From: AP-16 sp036395835
GTDB taxonomy: Bacteria; Pseudomonadota; Alphaproteobacteria; Rhizobiales; Xanthobacteraceae
Direction: 5' to 3'
DNA: 45,906 bases
NCBI GenBank assembly: GCA_036395835.1
Contig: DASWCW010000054.1
Coordinates: 1 to 45,906, forward strand
Part shown: piece by piece, positions 9,181 through 16,826 of the stretch
Layout of the letters: each line of letters begins with the position of its first letter
How positions within the stretch are numbered: position 1 is the stretch's first letter
Notes under the pieces: generated by a model
Database searches by the model: none
Told to the model about the DNA's origin: nothing
What the model saw: the letters and a program-made list of their open reading frames with translations, nothing else
Translations under genes and position numbers: made by a program

Positions 9181-10416
9181 ATGTCCAGCAATTCGAAATT
9201 GCTCGCGGTAGTGACACTGTCTGTTGCGATGTCCTCGGCTGCGTTGGCGCAAGACGCCCTCAAGATTGGCGCGCCGCAGCCGATGACGGGGCCGGACGCG
9301 CCGTTCGGCGACAAGTTCAAGAAGGCGTACTCGATGGCGGTGGAGGAGATCAACGCCAAGGGCGGGGTCAATGGCCGCAAGATCGAGGTCATCCTCGAAG
9401 ATCATCAGGCCAAGAACCCGCTCGCCGCCACCGTCGCCGAGAAGCTGATCACGCAGGAGAAAGTTCTGGTGCTGACCGGAGGCCGGGCCTCCGGGCAGGC
9501 GGTCGAGATCGCCTCGGTCGCCCAGCGGCTCAAGACGCCGTACATGGTCGACCATCCGTCCGCGGACGTCATCACGTCCAAGGGATTTGAATGGGTCTTC
9601 CGCAACAATCCGACCGGATCGATCTATCCGGAGGCTTTCAACAAATTCATCAGCGACGTGCCCGGCGCGATGCCCAAGTCCGCGGCGGTGGTCTACGACA
9701 ACACCGTGTTCGGAAAGACGATCGCCAATTCGGCGATGAGCTTCCTCAAGTCCAAGAACGTTCCGATCGTCAACGACGAGGCCTATCCGGTCAATTCGCT
9801 CGACTTCAAGCCGATCATGACCAAGGTCAAGTCGAACAGCCCCGATTACGTGCTGCTGATCGCGGTGTCGACGACCGATGCCATCCTGATGACCCGCCAC
9901 GCCAAGGAAATCGGCATCACGCCGCGAGCCTTCGTCGGCTTCGGCGGCGGCTTCGGCGTGGTCGACTTCGCCAAGCAGCTCGGCGGGCTCGCCGAAAACG
10001 TCTATTCGTCCGCGGCCTGGTCGGGGAATCCCAACGAGGCGATGACCGCGGGATTCTACAAGACGTTCAAGGAAAAATACGGCTTCCTGCCCAAGGAGCA
10101 CGAGGTCGAGGGCTATTCGGCGATCTACATCATCGCCGACGCACTCAAGCGCGCGAAGCTCACCGGGCAGCTGGAAGCCGATCGCGATGCGGTGCGCCAG
10201 GCCCTGCTGCAGACCGAGATGACCACGGTGTTCGGCAAGGTGAAGTTCGGCAACTGGACCGGCCCGTTGGGCGATCAATACACCAACCAGAACGTCTACT
10301 CGCGCGATCATTCCGTGCTCGCGCAGTGGCGCAACGGCGAGCTGCTCAACGTTTGGCCGAAGGCCAATGCGGAGACGGCGTACGTGTTCCCGGACAATAC
10401 GACGGTCACGCGGTAA
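9181..10416 (+). CDS. Branched-chain amino acid-type ABC transporter substrate-binding protein
   Basis: 411 residues. A Sec signal peptide (about 1-23, ending SSAALAQ) is followed by a type I periplasmic binding fold of the Peripla_BP_6 family (KIGAPQPMTGPDAPFG at the mature start, then GGVNGRKIEVILED). It binds a small ligand in the periplasm and delivers it to the LivHM channel. The family covers branched-chain amino acids, urea, amides and aromatic or short-chain acids, so the ligand is open. The ATG at 9181 follows a strong Shine-Dalgarno sequence. It is the first gene of a five-gene transporter set. A terminator-like hairpin separates it from livH and would favour excess of the binding protein over the membrane parts. 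Confidence 0.93.
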   Translation: MSSNSKLLAVVTLSVAMSSAALAQDALKIGAPQPMTGPDAPFGDKFKKAYSMAVEEINAKGGVNGRKIEVILEDHQAKNPLAATVAEKLITQEKVLVLTGGRASGQAVEIASVAQRLKTPYMVDHPSADVITSKGFEWVFRNNPTGSIYPEAFNKFISDVPGAMPKSAAVVYDNTVFGKTIANSAMSFLKSKNVPIVNDEAYPVNSLDFKPIMTKVKSNSPDYVLLIAVSTTDAILMTRHAKEIGITPRAFVGFGGGFGVVDFAKQLGGLAENVYSSAAWSGNPNEAMTAGFYKTFKEKYGFLPKEHEVEGYSAIYIIADALKRAKLTGQLEADRDAVRQALLQTEMTTVFGKVKFGNWTGPLGDQYTNQNVYSRDHSVLAQWRNGELLNVWPKANAETAYVFPDNTTVTR

Positions 10417-10429
10417 GCAACGCCATGGT

Positions 10430-10460
10430 CCCCGCCCGATTTGCGGGCGGGGATTTTTCC
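10430..10460 (+). terminator. Hairpin plus T-tract between binding protein and livH
   Basis: A perfect 9-base-pair GC stem (CCCCGCCCG at 10430-10438 pairing with CGGGCGGGG at 10444-10452, loop ATTTG) is followed by ATTTTT. It sits between the stop at 10416 and the livH start at 10471. In this position it probably acts as a partial terminator or as a 3'-end stabiliser of the binding-protein message. Confidence 0.75.
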
Positions 10461-10470
10461 CGGACTCCAA

Positions 10471-11337
10471 ATGGAAAGCTTTGTCCAGAGCGTCGTCAGC
10501 GGCGTCCTGACCGGATCGCTTTACGCGATGATCGCCGTCGGTCTGACCATCGTGTTCGGGGTGATGCGCATCATCAATCTCGCTCATGGCGACATGGTGA
10601 TGCTCGGGATGTTCGGTGCCTATTGGTCGTACACGTTGTGGGGGATCGATCCGTTCCTGTCGGTGGGCATTTGGGCGCCGCTGATGTTCGCCGGCGGCAT
10701 GCTGGTGCAACGGTTTCTGTTGAAGGAGGTGATTCCCAAGGGCGAGCTCAACACGTTGCTCTACACGGCGGGCCTCTCCCTGCTCATCGCCAATCTGGCG
10801 CTGTTCTTCTGGACCGGCGATTATCGCACGCTCAACCTCGATTATGCGGTGATGCCCGCCCGCCCGTTCGGCATCTCGGTGCCGATTCCGCTGGCCATCG
10901 CCTTCTTCATGGCGATTGCGATCACGACCGCGCTCTACCTGTTGCTGTCGCGCACCGACGTTGGCCGCGCCATGCGCGCCACCGCGCAGAACCCGCAATC
11001 GGCGGCTCTCATGGGAATCGATGTGCAGCGCATCGACATGATCACATTCGGGCTCGGAACCGCGCTCGCCGCGGCCGCCGGCGTGCTGCTGGTGCCATCG
11101 CTCTATCTCTATCCGACGGTCGGCGAAATACTGATCGTGAAATGCTTCGTCATCGTCGTGCTCGGCGGGCTCGGTTCGGTTCCCGGCGCGATCGCCGGCG
11201 GCGTCCTGCTCGGCTTGGTGGAATCGCTGGGTGCCGTCTATGTCTCGGTTGCCTACAAGGACACCATCGGGTTCGTGCTGTTTCTGCTCGTGCTGCTGTT
11301 CCGTCCGGCGGGTTTGTTCGGAGTCGGCAAGTCATGA
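10471..11337 (+). CDS. livH: Branched-chain amino acid ABC transporter permease LivH
   Basis: 288-residue inner-membrane permease with about eight hydrophobic segments. The family segments GLTIVFGVMRIINLAHGD near residue 25 and VLGGLGSVPGAIAGG near 225 identify it as LivH. It forms the heterodimeric channel with LivM. ATG 10471 is chosen over the open upstream frame because it gives the usual MESFVQSVVSG start and the upstream codons lie in the terminator hairpin. Its stop overlaps the livM ATG (ATGA). Confidence 0.92.
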   Translation: MESFVQSVVSGVLTGSLYAMIAVGLTIVFGVMRIINLAHGDMVMLGMFGAYWSYTLWGIDPFLSVGIWAPLMFAGGMLVQRFLLKEVIPKGELNTLLYTAGLSLLIANLALFFWTGDYRTLNLDYAVMPARPFGISVPIPLAIAFFMAIAITTALYLLLSRTDVGRAMRATAQNPQSAALMGIDVQRIDMITFGLGTALAAAAGVLLVPSLYLYPTVGEILIVKCFVIVVLGGLGSVPGAIAGGVLLGLVESLGAVYVSVAYKDTIGFVLFLLVLLFRPAGLFGVGKS

Positions 11338-12278
11338 CGCGGCTCCTGGCTGCTGCCGGACTTCTCCTTCTGGCGTCGGCCCCGCTGCTCACCGACAATG
11401 CGTTCTTCCAGCATCTGATGATCATGGTCCTGTTCTGGACCTTGCTCGGGGCGTCGTGGAACCTGCTGGGCGGCTTTGCCGGTCAGGTTTCGTTCGGCCA
11501 CGCGGTTTTCCTCGGCATCGGCGCCTATGTGACGATGCTGTCCTATCTGAGCCTCGGCGTGTCGCCGTTTCTCGGCATGCTGGCCGGCGGCATCGTCGGC
11601 GCGATGTTCGCGGTGCCGATCGGCCTCATCTGCTTTCGCCTGCGCGGGCCGTATTTTTCCCTGGCGACGCTCGCGGTGGCGGAGATCGTGCGTTTGGTCG
11701 CGCTCAATTGGGAGCAGCTGACGGCCGGCCCGATGGGACTGCTGATTACCCATCTGCCGCCGGTCTCCTTCGCCGGCGCGACCATCGACTGGGAGAGCAA
11801 GGTCCCGTTCTACTACCTCGCCGTCATCCTCGCGGTGTCGGCGATGGCGCTCACGTTCGCGGTATCGCGGTCGCGCCTGGGCGCGTATCTGACGGCGGTG
11901 CGCGAGGACATCGACAGCGCGGAAGCGGTCGGGATCGATACCGTGCGCACGCGGGTGGTCGCGTTGGCGCTCTCCGCGTTCGTGGTCGGATTGGCGGGCG
12001 GCTTTTACGCGCTCTACTTCCGCTACGTCGATCCCGACGCGGTGTTCGCCATCTCGCTTTCGGTCGAAATGGTGTTCATCGCCGTGGTCGGCGGGCTGGC
12101 GACCACCGCCGGCCCGATCGTGGGAGCCGTCGTCCTCGTCAGCATCGGCGAGATCTTTCGCGACCGGTTTCAAGCCGGCCATCTCATCTTCTACGGCCTG
12201 TTCATGATGCTGGTGATTCGCTACCTGCCCGAGGGCATCTGGGGCGGGCTGCAGCGTCTGTTTCGAGATCGGGGCTAG
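11334..12278 (+). CDS. livM: Branched-chain amino acid ABC transporter permease LivM
   Basis: 314-residue inner-membrane permease. The LivM hallmark GGFAGQVSFGHAVFLGIGAY is near residue 45, and the EAA-like VGIDTVRTRVVALALSAF loop near 200 should contact the ATPases. ATG 11334 overlaps the livH stop by four bases, so the two permease subunits are probably translationally coupled. The gene ends two bases before livG. Confidence 0.92.
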   Translation: MTRLLAAAGLLLLASAPLLTDNAFFQHLMIMVLFWTLLGASWNLLGGFAGQVSFGHAVFLGIGAYVTMLSYLSLGVSPFLGMLAGGIVGAMFAVPIGLICFRLRGPYFSLATLAVAEIVRLVALNWEQLTAGPMGLLITHLPPVSFAGATIDWESKVPFYYLAVILAVSAMALTFAVSRSRLGAYLTAVREDIDSAEAVGIDTVRTRVVALALSAFVVGLAGGFYALYFRYVDPDAVFAISLSVEMVFIAVVGGLATTAGPIVGAVVLVSIGEIFRDRFQAGHLIFYGLFMMLVIRYLPEGIWGGLQRLFRDRG

Positions 12279-12280
12279 CC

Positions 12281-13000
12281 ATGGCGTTGCTCGAAGTCCG
12301 CGGGCTGAGCAAGGTCTTCGGCGGCCTGCGCGCGGTTTCCGACCTGTCGTTTGCCCTGCATCCGGGCGAGGTGCTCGGGCTCATCGGTCCCAATGGGGCG
12401 GGCAAGACCACCGTGTTCAATCTGATCACCGGGTTCCTTGCGCCGACTGCCGGGCAAATATCGCTCGAAGGCCAGAGCCTGGTCGGCTTGAAGCCGCACG
12501 CGGTGGTCAAGAAGGGCATTGCGCGGACGTTCCAGGTCGTCAAGCCGTTCCGTCATCTCACCGCGCTCGAAAACGTGACGCTTGCCGCGTTCCTGCACGA
12601 GCGTTCTCGTCCCAGGGCGCAAGCGCGGGCGCAACAGATTCTCGCGCGCGTGCAGCTCTCCGCAAGGAGCGCTGCCGGCGCCGCCGACTTGACGCTCAGC
12701 GAGCAGAAGCGCCTGGAGATCGCGCGGGCGCTCGCCACCGATCCGAAGATCCTGTTTCTGGACGAGCCGATGGGCGGGCTCAATCCGACCGAGGTCGAGG
12801 CGGGTTGCGAGCTGGTGCGGCAGATCCGGGAAAGCGGCGTGACCGTGATCCTGGTCGAGCACCACATGCGGGCGATCATGCGGATTTCCGACCGCATCAT
12901 CGTGCTTCATCACGGCGAGAAGATCGCCGACGGCGCGCCGCAGGCCGTGGTGCAGGACCGCGGCGTCATCGCCGCCTATCTGGGCGAAAGGGCCGCCTGA
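12281..13000 (+). CDS. livG: Branched-chain amino acid ABC transporter ATPase LivG
   Basis: 239-residue ATP-binding subunit. Walker A is GPNGAGKT (about 37-44), the Q-loop is in ARTFQ, Walker B is ILFLDEP, and the switch His is in VEHHM. The ABC signature reads LTLSEQKRLEIARAL: at the place where LivG proteins usually have a Gly before Glu-Gln, this one has Ser140. It powers the LivHM channel together with LivF. The start at 12281 is two bases after the livM stop. Its stop shares one base with the livF start (TGATG). Confidence 0.92.
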   Translation: MALLEVRGLSKVFGGLRAVSDLSFALHPGEVLGLIGPNGAGKTTVFNLITGFLAPTAGQISLEGQSLVGLKPHAVVKKGIARTFQVVKPFRHLTALENVTLAAFLHERSRPRAQARAQQILARVQLSARSAAGAADLTLSEQKRLEIARALATDPKILFLDEPMGGLNPTEVEAGCELVRQIRESGVTVILVEHHMRAIMRISDRIIVLHHGEKIADGAPQAVVQDRGVIAAYLGERAA

Positions 13001-13701
13001 TGCTGAAGGTCGAGCGTCTGCAGGCGGCCTACGGCAAGGTGCAGACCCTGTGGGAGGTCGCCTTCGAGGTGCCGAGGGGGTCGATCGTCGCGCTGCTCGG
13101 AGCCAACGGCGCGGGCAAGACGACGACGCTCAAAGTGTTGTCCGGGCTGCTCAGGCCGCGCGCGGGCAGCATTCTGCTCAAGGGGGAACGCATCGAAGGA
13201 TGCTCGCCGACGGAAATCGTCCGCCGCGGCATGATCCATGTTCCGGAAGGTCGCGGCTTGTTCCCGGACATGAGCGTGATCGACAATCTGATGCTGGGCG
13301 CCTATGCGACCCCCACGGCCGGGCGCCGCGGGCGGCTGGAGCAGGTCTTCAGCATTTTCCCGCCGGTCGAAGAGCGTCAACAGCAGCTCGCCGGAACGCT
13401 CTCCGGCGGCGAGCAGCAGATGGTCGCGATCGGGCGCGGGCTGATGGCGGACCCCAAGCTCCTGATGCTCGACGAGCCTTCGCTCGGGCTCGCCCCGCTG
13501 GTGGTGGAGGAAATGTTCCGCGTGGTGAAGGCGATCAACGCGTCTGGCGTGACCGTGCTGTTGGTCGAGCAGAACACCCAGCACGCGCTCGCGCTTTCGC
13601 ATCACGGCTACGTGCTCGAAGCCGGCCGCGTGGTCCTGTCCGGCACCGGGCAGCAGCTGCTGGCGGACGCCAATATCCGCAAGGCGTATCTGGGTTTGTG
13701 A
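13000..13701 (+). CDS. livF: Branched-chain amino acid ABC transporter ATPase LivF
   Basis: 233-residue ATP-binding subunit with all motifs intact: Walker A GANGAGKT, the LivF-typical VPEGRGLFPDMSV, signature LSGGEQQM, Walker B LMLDEP and switch region VEQN. It pairs with LivG. The ATG at 13000 overlaps the livG stop. It is the last gene of the transporter operon; no strong terminator is seen before the convergent DUF6455 gene at 13776. Confidence 0.93.
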   Translation: MLKVERLQAAYGKVQTLWEVAFEVPRGSIVALLGANGAGKTTTLKVLSGLLRPRAGSILLKGERIEGCSPTEIVRRGMIHVPEGRGLFPDMSVIDNLMLGAYATPTAGRRGRLEQVFSIFPPVEERQQQLAGTLSGGEQQMVAIGRGLMADPKLLMLDEPSLGLAPLVVEEMFRVVKAINASGVTVLLVEQNTQHALALSHHGYVLEAGRVVLSGTGQQLLADANIRKAYLGL

Positions 13702-13775
13702 GCATGCGGGTTAGAATCGGCGGCGAGCCCGCGCGCGAGGAGGCGCGGCGCGAGAACGCGCGAATCGCAAATTGC

Positions 13776-14216
13776 TCAATCGGCTTTGCGCGCTTCGCCG
13801 CAGACCTGCAGGGCCGCGAGCGCGCTCAGCGTCGTGGCGTTCGGGCAATAGTCGCGCCATTCCTGCCAGGCAGGATCGCGGCCTTGATCCTCCAGGTCGG
13901 CCGCGCAGCGGTCGCGGACGCCGCAAAGCGCGCACACGCGTTGCAGATCCCGGAACGTCGCCGGTTCCGACTTGGCGAGTGCAGGCGGCTCGATATGCAG
14001 CACGGCCAGGCGCCGGGCCAGGAGCGGGCGTTCGTCGGGACGCTTCACGAGGTTTTGCAGTTCGAAGCTCGACAACCCCAGTTCCTGGGCGATGCGCTCG
14101 ACTTCGGCGGCCCCGGCGCATTGCAGCTCGAAAGCGCCCTCGCGCGCGGTGCTCCAATTTCGATACCAGCGCCCGAGCGTGCTTACGAATGGCCAAGTTC
14201 GGGGAGGCGCGGTCAT
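13776..14216 (-). CDS. DUF6455 family cysteine-rich protein
   Basis: 146 residues, probably cytoplasmic, with no signal peptide. The C-terminal half has the DUF6455 pattern: CALCGVRDRC (C-x2-C-x5-C), then a short spacer, YCPNATTLSAL and a final VCGE, giving five cysteines that could hold a metal or Fe-S centre. The N-terminal half is helical. Function is not established. ATG 14216 follows AAGGAGGA at a spacing of eight. A perfect FixK/FNR-type palindrome lies about 50 bases upstream, suggesting control by oxygen. The gene is convergent to the liv operon and divergent from the MerR gene. Confidence 0.8.
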   Translation of the reverse strand: MTAPPRTWPFVSTLGRWYRNWSTAREGAFELQCAGAAEVERIAQELGLSSFELQNLVKRPDERPLLARRLAVLHIEPPALAKSEPATFRDLQRVCALCGVRDRCAADLEDQGRDPAWQEWRDYCPNATTLSALAALQVCGEARKAD

Positions 14217-14267
14217 GTCGGATTCCTCCTTGGAGACTGAAAGCTAGCGCAGCGGCGCCGGCGCGCT

Positions 14268-14281
14268 TTGACCTAGGTCAA
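14268..14281. promoter_or_regulatory. FixK/FNR-type box TTGACCTAGGTCAA
   Basis: A perfect 14-base palindrome matching the TTGA-N6-TCAA consensus of CRP/FNR-family regulators such as FixK and FnrL. Its centre is about 58 bases before the DUF6455 ATG. If the transcript starts about 41 bases from the centre, near 14233, the ribosome binding site is still included, so class II activation of the DUF6455 gene is geometrically possible. It could also act on the divergent MerR gene, but that lies farther away. Confidence 0.6.
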
Positions 14282-14334
14282 GGCGCTTTGCGGCCGCTGC
14301 CCCGAGGCCCGAAAAATTCTTCGACCGGGGCTTT

Positions 14335-14350
14335 ACGTTTACGTAAACGT
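14335..14350. promoter_or_regulatory. Palindromic operator ACGTTTACGTAAACGT
   Basis: A perfect 16-base palindrome just upstream of the MerR-family gene. MerR proteins bind dyads in the promoter spacer and often control their own gene. The site resembles the ACGT/TTAACG-type operators described for LiuR-like MerR regulators of acyl-CoA catabolism, recalled from the literature and not checked. The following CATATATATG could serve as a -10 element. Confidence 0.55.
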
Positions 14351-14409
14351 CATATATATGCCCCCTGGGTCGGCGAGCCCGGCCTGTGGAGCGCACGCGA
14401 GCAGAGCCC

Positions 14410-14895
14410 ATGAAGCCCGAACTCGATTCCGGCCGCCGGTCGTCCGGCCGCAATTCCAGGCCCGTCCTTCCCGGCCTCGCCGCCAGCTTCGATACCGGCG
14501 CCGCGGGGCGGGAAAGCTTCACGATCCGCGAGTTGACCCGGGAATTCGCGATCAGCGCCCGCACCCTGCGCTTCTACGAGGAGAAGGGATTGATCGCGCC
14601 CCGTCGCAACGGACAGGAGCGGCTCTACAGCCGGCGCGACCGTGCGCGGCTCAGATACGTGCTGATGGGCAAGGCGGTCGGCTTCTCGCTCGAGGAAGTC
14701 CGGCAGATGCTGGATCTTTACGATCTCGGCGATGGCCAGGCGACGCAGCTGCGGGTCGCGCTCGGCAAGTTCACGGAGCAGATCGGCCGGCTGCGGCGCC
14801 AGAAGTCGCAGATCGAGCGGGCCATTGCCGAGCTCAGCCGCGCAAGCCAGGCGGTCGAAACCATGCTCGCCGCGCGCGGGCAGCCGCGAACGTGA
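14410..14895 (+). CDS. MerR family transcriptional regulator of the beta-oxidation cluster
   Basis: About 161 residues. After a 35-residue Arg-rich lead comes the MerR winged helix: FTIRELTREFAISARTLRFYEE, KGLIAPRRNGQERLYS, then a helical linker and a C-terminal dimerisation coiled coil (about 120-160). There are no cysteines in a metal-binding pattern, so it is not a metal sensor; LiuR-type relatives respond to acyl-CoA or related metabolites. It is 55 bases upstream of the acyl-CoA dehydrogenase gene on the same strand and probably controls it. GTG 14386 is an alternative start; neither has a strong ribosome binding site. Confidence 0.85.
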   Translation: MKPELDSGRRSSGRNSRPVLPGLAASFDTGAAGRESFTIRELTREFAISARTLRFYEEKGLIAPRRNGQERLYSRRDRARLRYVLMGKAVGFSLEEVRQMLDLYDLGDGQATQLRVALGKFTEQIGRLRRQKSQIERAIAELSRASQAVETMLAARGQPRT

Positions 14896-14950
14896 ATGCC
14901 CGGCGTCCGGCCGATGCGGCCGGGCGCTCGGCCCCGAACAGGAGAAGCTC

Positions 14951-16747
14951 ATGCCGACCTACAAGGCACCCGTCGAGGACGTGATGTTCCTCGTCAACGA
15001 CGTCTTTCATCTCGAGCGCTACAACAATTTGCCTGGCTTCGCGGAAGGCTCGCCCGATCTCGTCGAGGCGGTCCTCGGGGAGGCGGCGAAGTTCTGCGAA
15101 GAGGTCTTGAGCCCGCTCAATCGCGTCGGCGACGCCGAGGGCTGCACGCGCCACGACGACGCCAGCGTCACGACGCCCAAGGGATTCAAGGAAGCCTATC
15201 GGCAGCTCACCGACGGCGGCTGGATCGGCATTTCGGCGCCCGTCGAGTTCGGCGGCCAAGGGCTGCCGGCGGTGATGACCGAGATCGTCAACGAGTTCCT
15301 GTGCTCCGCCAACATGGCGTTCGCGATGTATCCCTTGCTCACGCAGGGCGCGATCTCCGCGCTCTACGTGCACGGCTCTCCCGAGCAGAAGACGACGTAT
15401 CTGCCGCCCATGATCGCCGGAAAATGGACCGGCACGATGAATCTCACCGAAGCGCATTGCGGCACCGATCTCGGGCAATTGCGCAGCAAGGCGGTTCCCC
15501 AACCGGACGGCTCGTACCGGATCACCGGCACGAAGATCTTCATCTCCGCCGGCGAGCACGATCTCGCGGAGAACATCGTGCATCTGGTGCTGGCGCGCAT
15601 CGAAGGCGCGCCCGCCGGCGTCAAGGGCATCTCGCTGTTCGTGGTCCCGAAGTTCCTGCCCAATCCCGACGGCACGCCGGGAAAGCGCAACGGCGTCTCC
15701 TGCGGCTCGATCGAGGAGAAGATGGGCATTCACGGCAATTCCACTTGCGTCATGAATTACGACGGCGCCGCCGGATGGCTGGTCGGCCAGGCCAATCGCG
15801 GGCTCAATGCCATGTTCACGATGATGAACGGAGCCCGGCTCGGCGTCGGCGTGCAGGGGCTCGCGCAATCCGAGGTCGCCTATCAGAACGCCGCCGCCTA
15901 TGCCAAGGAGCGCCTACAGGGCCGCGCCTTGAGCGGGGCGAAATTCCCGGACAAGGCCGCGGATCCGATCATCGTTCACCCCGACGTCCGCCGCACCCTG
16001 TTGAGCATCCGGTCGTTCAACGAAGCCGCCAGGGCATTCGTGGTTTGGACGGCGCTGCAGGCCGACGTCGCCCATCGCGCCGAGGACGACGGCGCGCGGC
16101 GGGCCGCGGACGATTACATGGGCCTGATGACGCCGATCATCAAAGGCGTGCTCACGGATACCGGCTTCGCCAACGCGGTGATGGCGCAGCAGATGTTCGG
16201 CGGCCACGGCTACATCCGCGAATCCGGCATGGAGCAATTCGTGCGCGATGCGCGCATCGCCATGATCTACGAGGGCGCGAACGGGATTCAGGCGCTCGAT
16301 CTGGTCGCGCGCAAGCTCGGCAGGGACGGCGGCCGTGCCGTCACGGCGTTCTTCACGGAGATGAAAGGCTTTCTCGAGGAGCACGCGCAGGACCAGTCGC
16401 TGCAGTCCTACCTCGCTCCACTCGGCGCGTCCTTCGATCATCTGCAGCAGGCGACGATGTGGTTCATGCAGAACGCGCTGAGCAATCCCGATCACGCCGG
16501 AGCCGGTGCAGCCGACTATATGCATCTGTTCGGCCTCGTGGTGTTGGGCTACATGTGGGCGCGGATGGTTATAGCGGCGCAACAAAAGCTTGCGGCCGGG
16601 GCCGACGGGGCGGCGCGGCGGCTCGATGCCAAGCTTGTGACCGCGCGGTTCTTCATGGAGCGTATGCTGCCGGAAACCGCCGCGCAGCTTGCCCGCATCA
16701 AATCCGGTGCGGCGAGTACGATGGCGCTGCCGGCCGAGGCGTTCTGA
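14951..16747 (+). CDS. Acyl-CoA dehydrogenase (long form, C-terminal extension)
   Basis: 598-residue FAD enzyme that makes the trans-2 double bond in acyl-CoA, the first step of beta-oxidation. The N-terminal helical domain, the middle beta domain (MNLTEAHCGTDLG, then KIFISAGEHD) and the C-terminal helical domain are all present. The catalytic base is Glu441 in MIYEGANGIQALD. The last about 130 residues are the extra acyl-CoA dehydrogenase C-terminal domain seen in 590-600-residue relatives; these use varied chain lengths. ATG 14951 follows GGAGAAG. It is the first enzyme gene after the MerR gene and is probably co-transcribed with the thiolase and FadJ-like genes. Confidence 0.93.
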   Translation: MPTYKAPVEDVMFLVNDVFHLERYNNLPGFAEGSPDLVEAVLGEAAKFCEEVLSPLNRVGDAEGCTRHDDASVTTPKGFKEAYRQLTDGGWIGISAPVEFGGQGLPAVMTEIVNEFLCSANMAFAMYPLLTQGAISALYVHGSPEQKTTYLPPMIAGKWTGTMNLTEAHCGTDLGQLRSKAVPQPDGSYRITGTKIFISAGEHDLAENIVHLVLARIEGAPAGVKGISLFVVPKFLPNPDGTPGKRNGVSCGSIEEKMGIHGNSTCVMNYDGAAGWLVGQANRGLNAMFTMMNGARLGVGVQGLAQSEVAYQNAAAYAKERLQGRALSGAKFPDKAADPIIVHPDVRRTLLSIRSFNEAARAFVVWTALQADVAHRAEDDGARRAADDYMGLMTPIIKGVLTDTGFANAVMAQQMFGGHGYIRESGMEQFVRDARIAMIYEGANGIQALDLVARKLGRDGGRAVTAFFTEMKGFLEEHAQDQSLQSYLAPLGASFDHLQQATMWFMQNALSNPDHAGAGAADYMHLFGLVVLGYMWARMVIAAQQKLAAGADGAARRLDAKLVTARFFMERMLPETAAQLARIKSGAASTMALPAEAF

Positions 16748-16749
16748 AA

Positions 16750-16772
16750 CCCTCTCCAACAAGGGGAGAGGG
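16750..16772. repeat. CCCTCTCC hairpin repeat
   Basis: CCCTCTCC at 16750-16757 pairs with GGAGAGGG at 16765-16772 with a 7-base loop. There is no T-tract. It resembles the hairpin at 39850-39876 and looks like a member of the short GC-rich intergenic repeats common in this group rather than a terminator. Confidence 0.55.
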
Positions 16773-16826
16773 GAAGAACGTTTCGTGGGTAGGCGTGAAT
16801 TGGAACCGAGCCTGTGGAGGAAGCAA

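Noticed and set aside
9103..10998. Long minus-strand frame (631 codons) opposite the binding-protein and livH genes
   Set aside because: Arg/His/Glu-rich shadow typical of GC-rich coding DNA; the plus strand has clear family proteins with ribosome binding sites.
13050..14240. Plus-strand frame over livF and the DUF6455 region
   Set aside because: Low-complexity Arg/Ala-rich translation, out of frame with livF and antisense to DUF6455.
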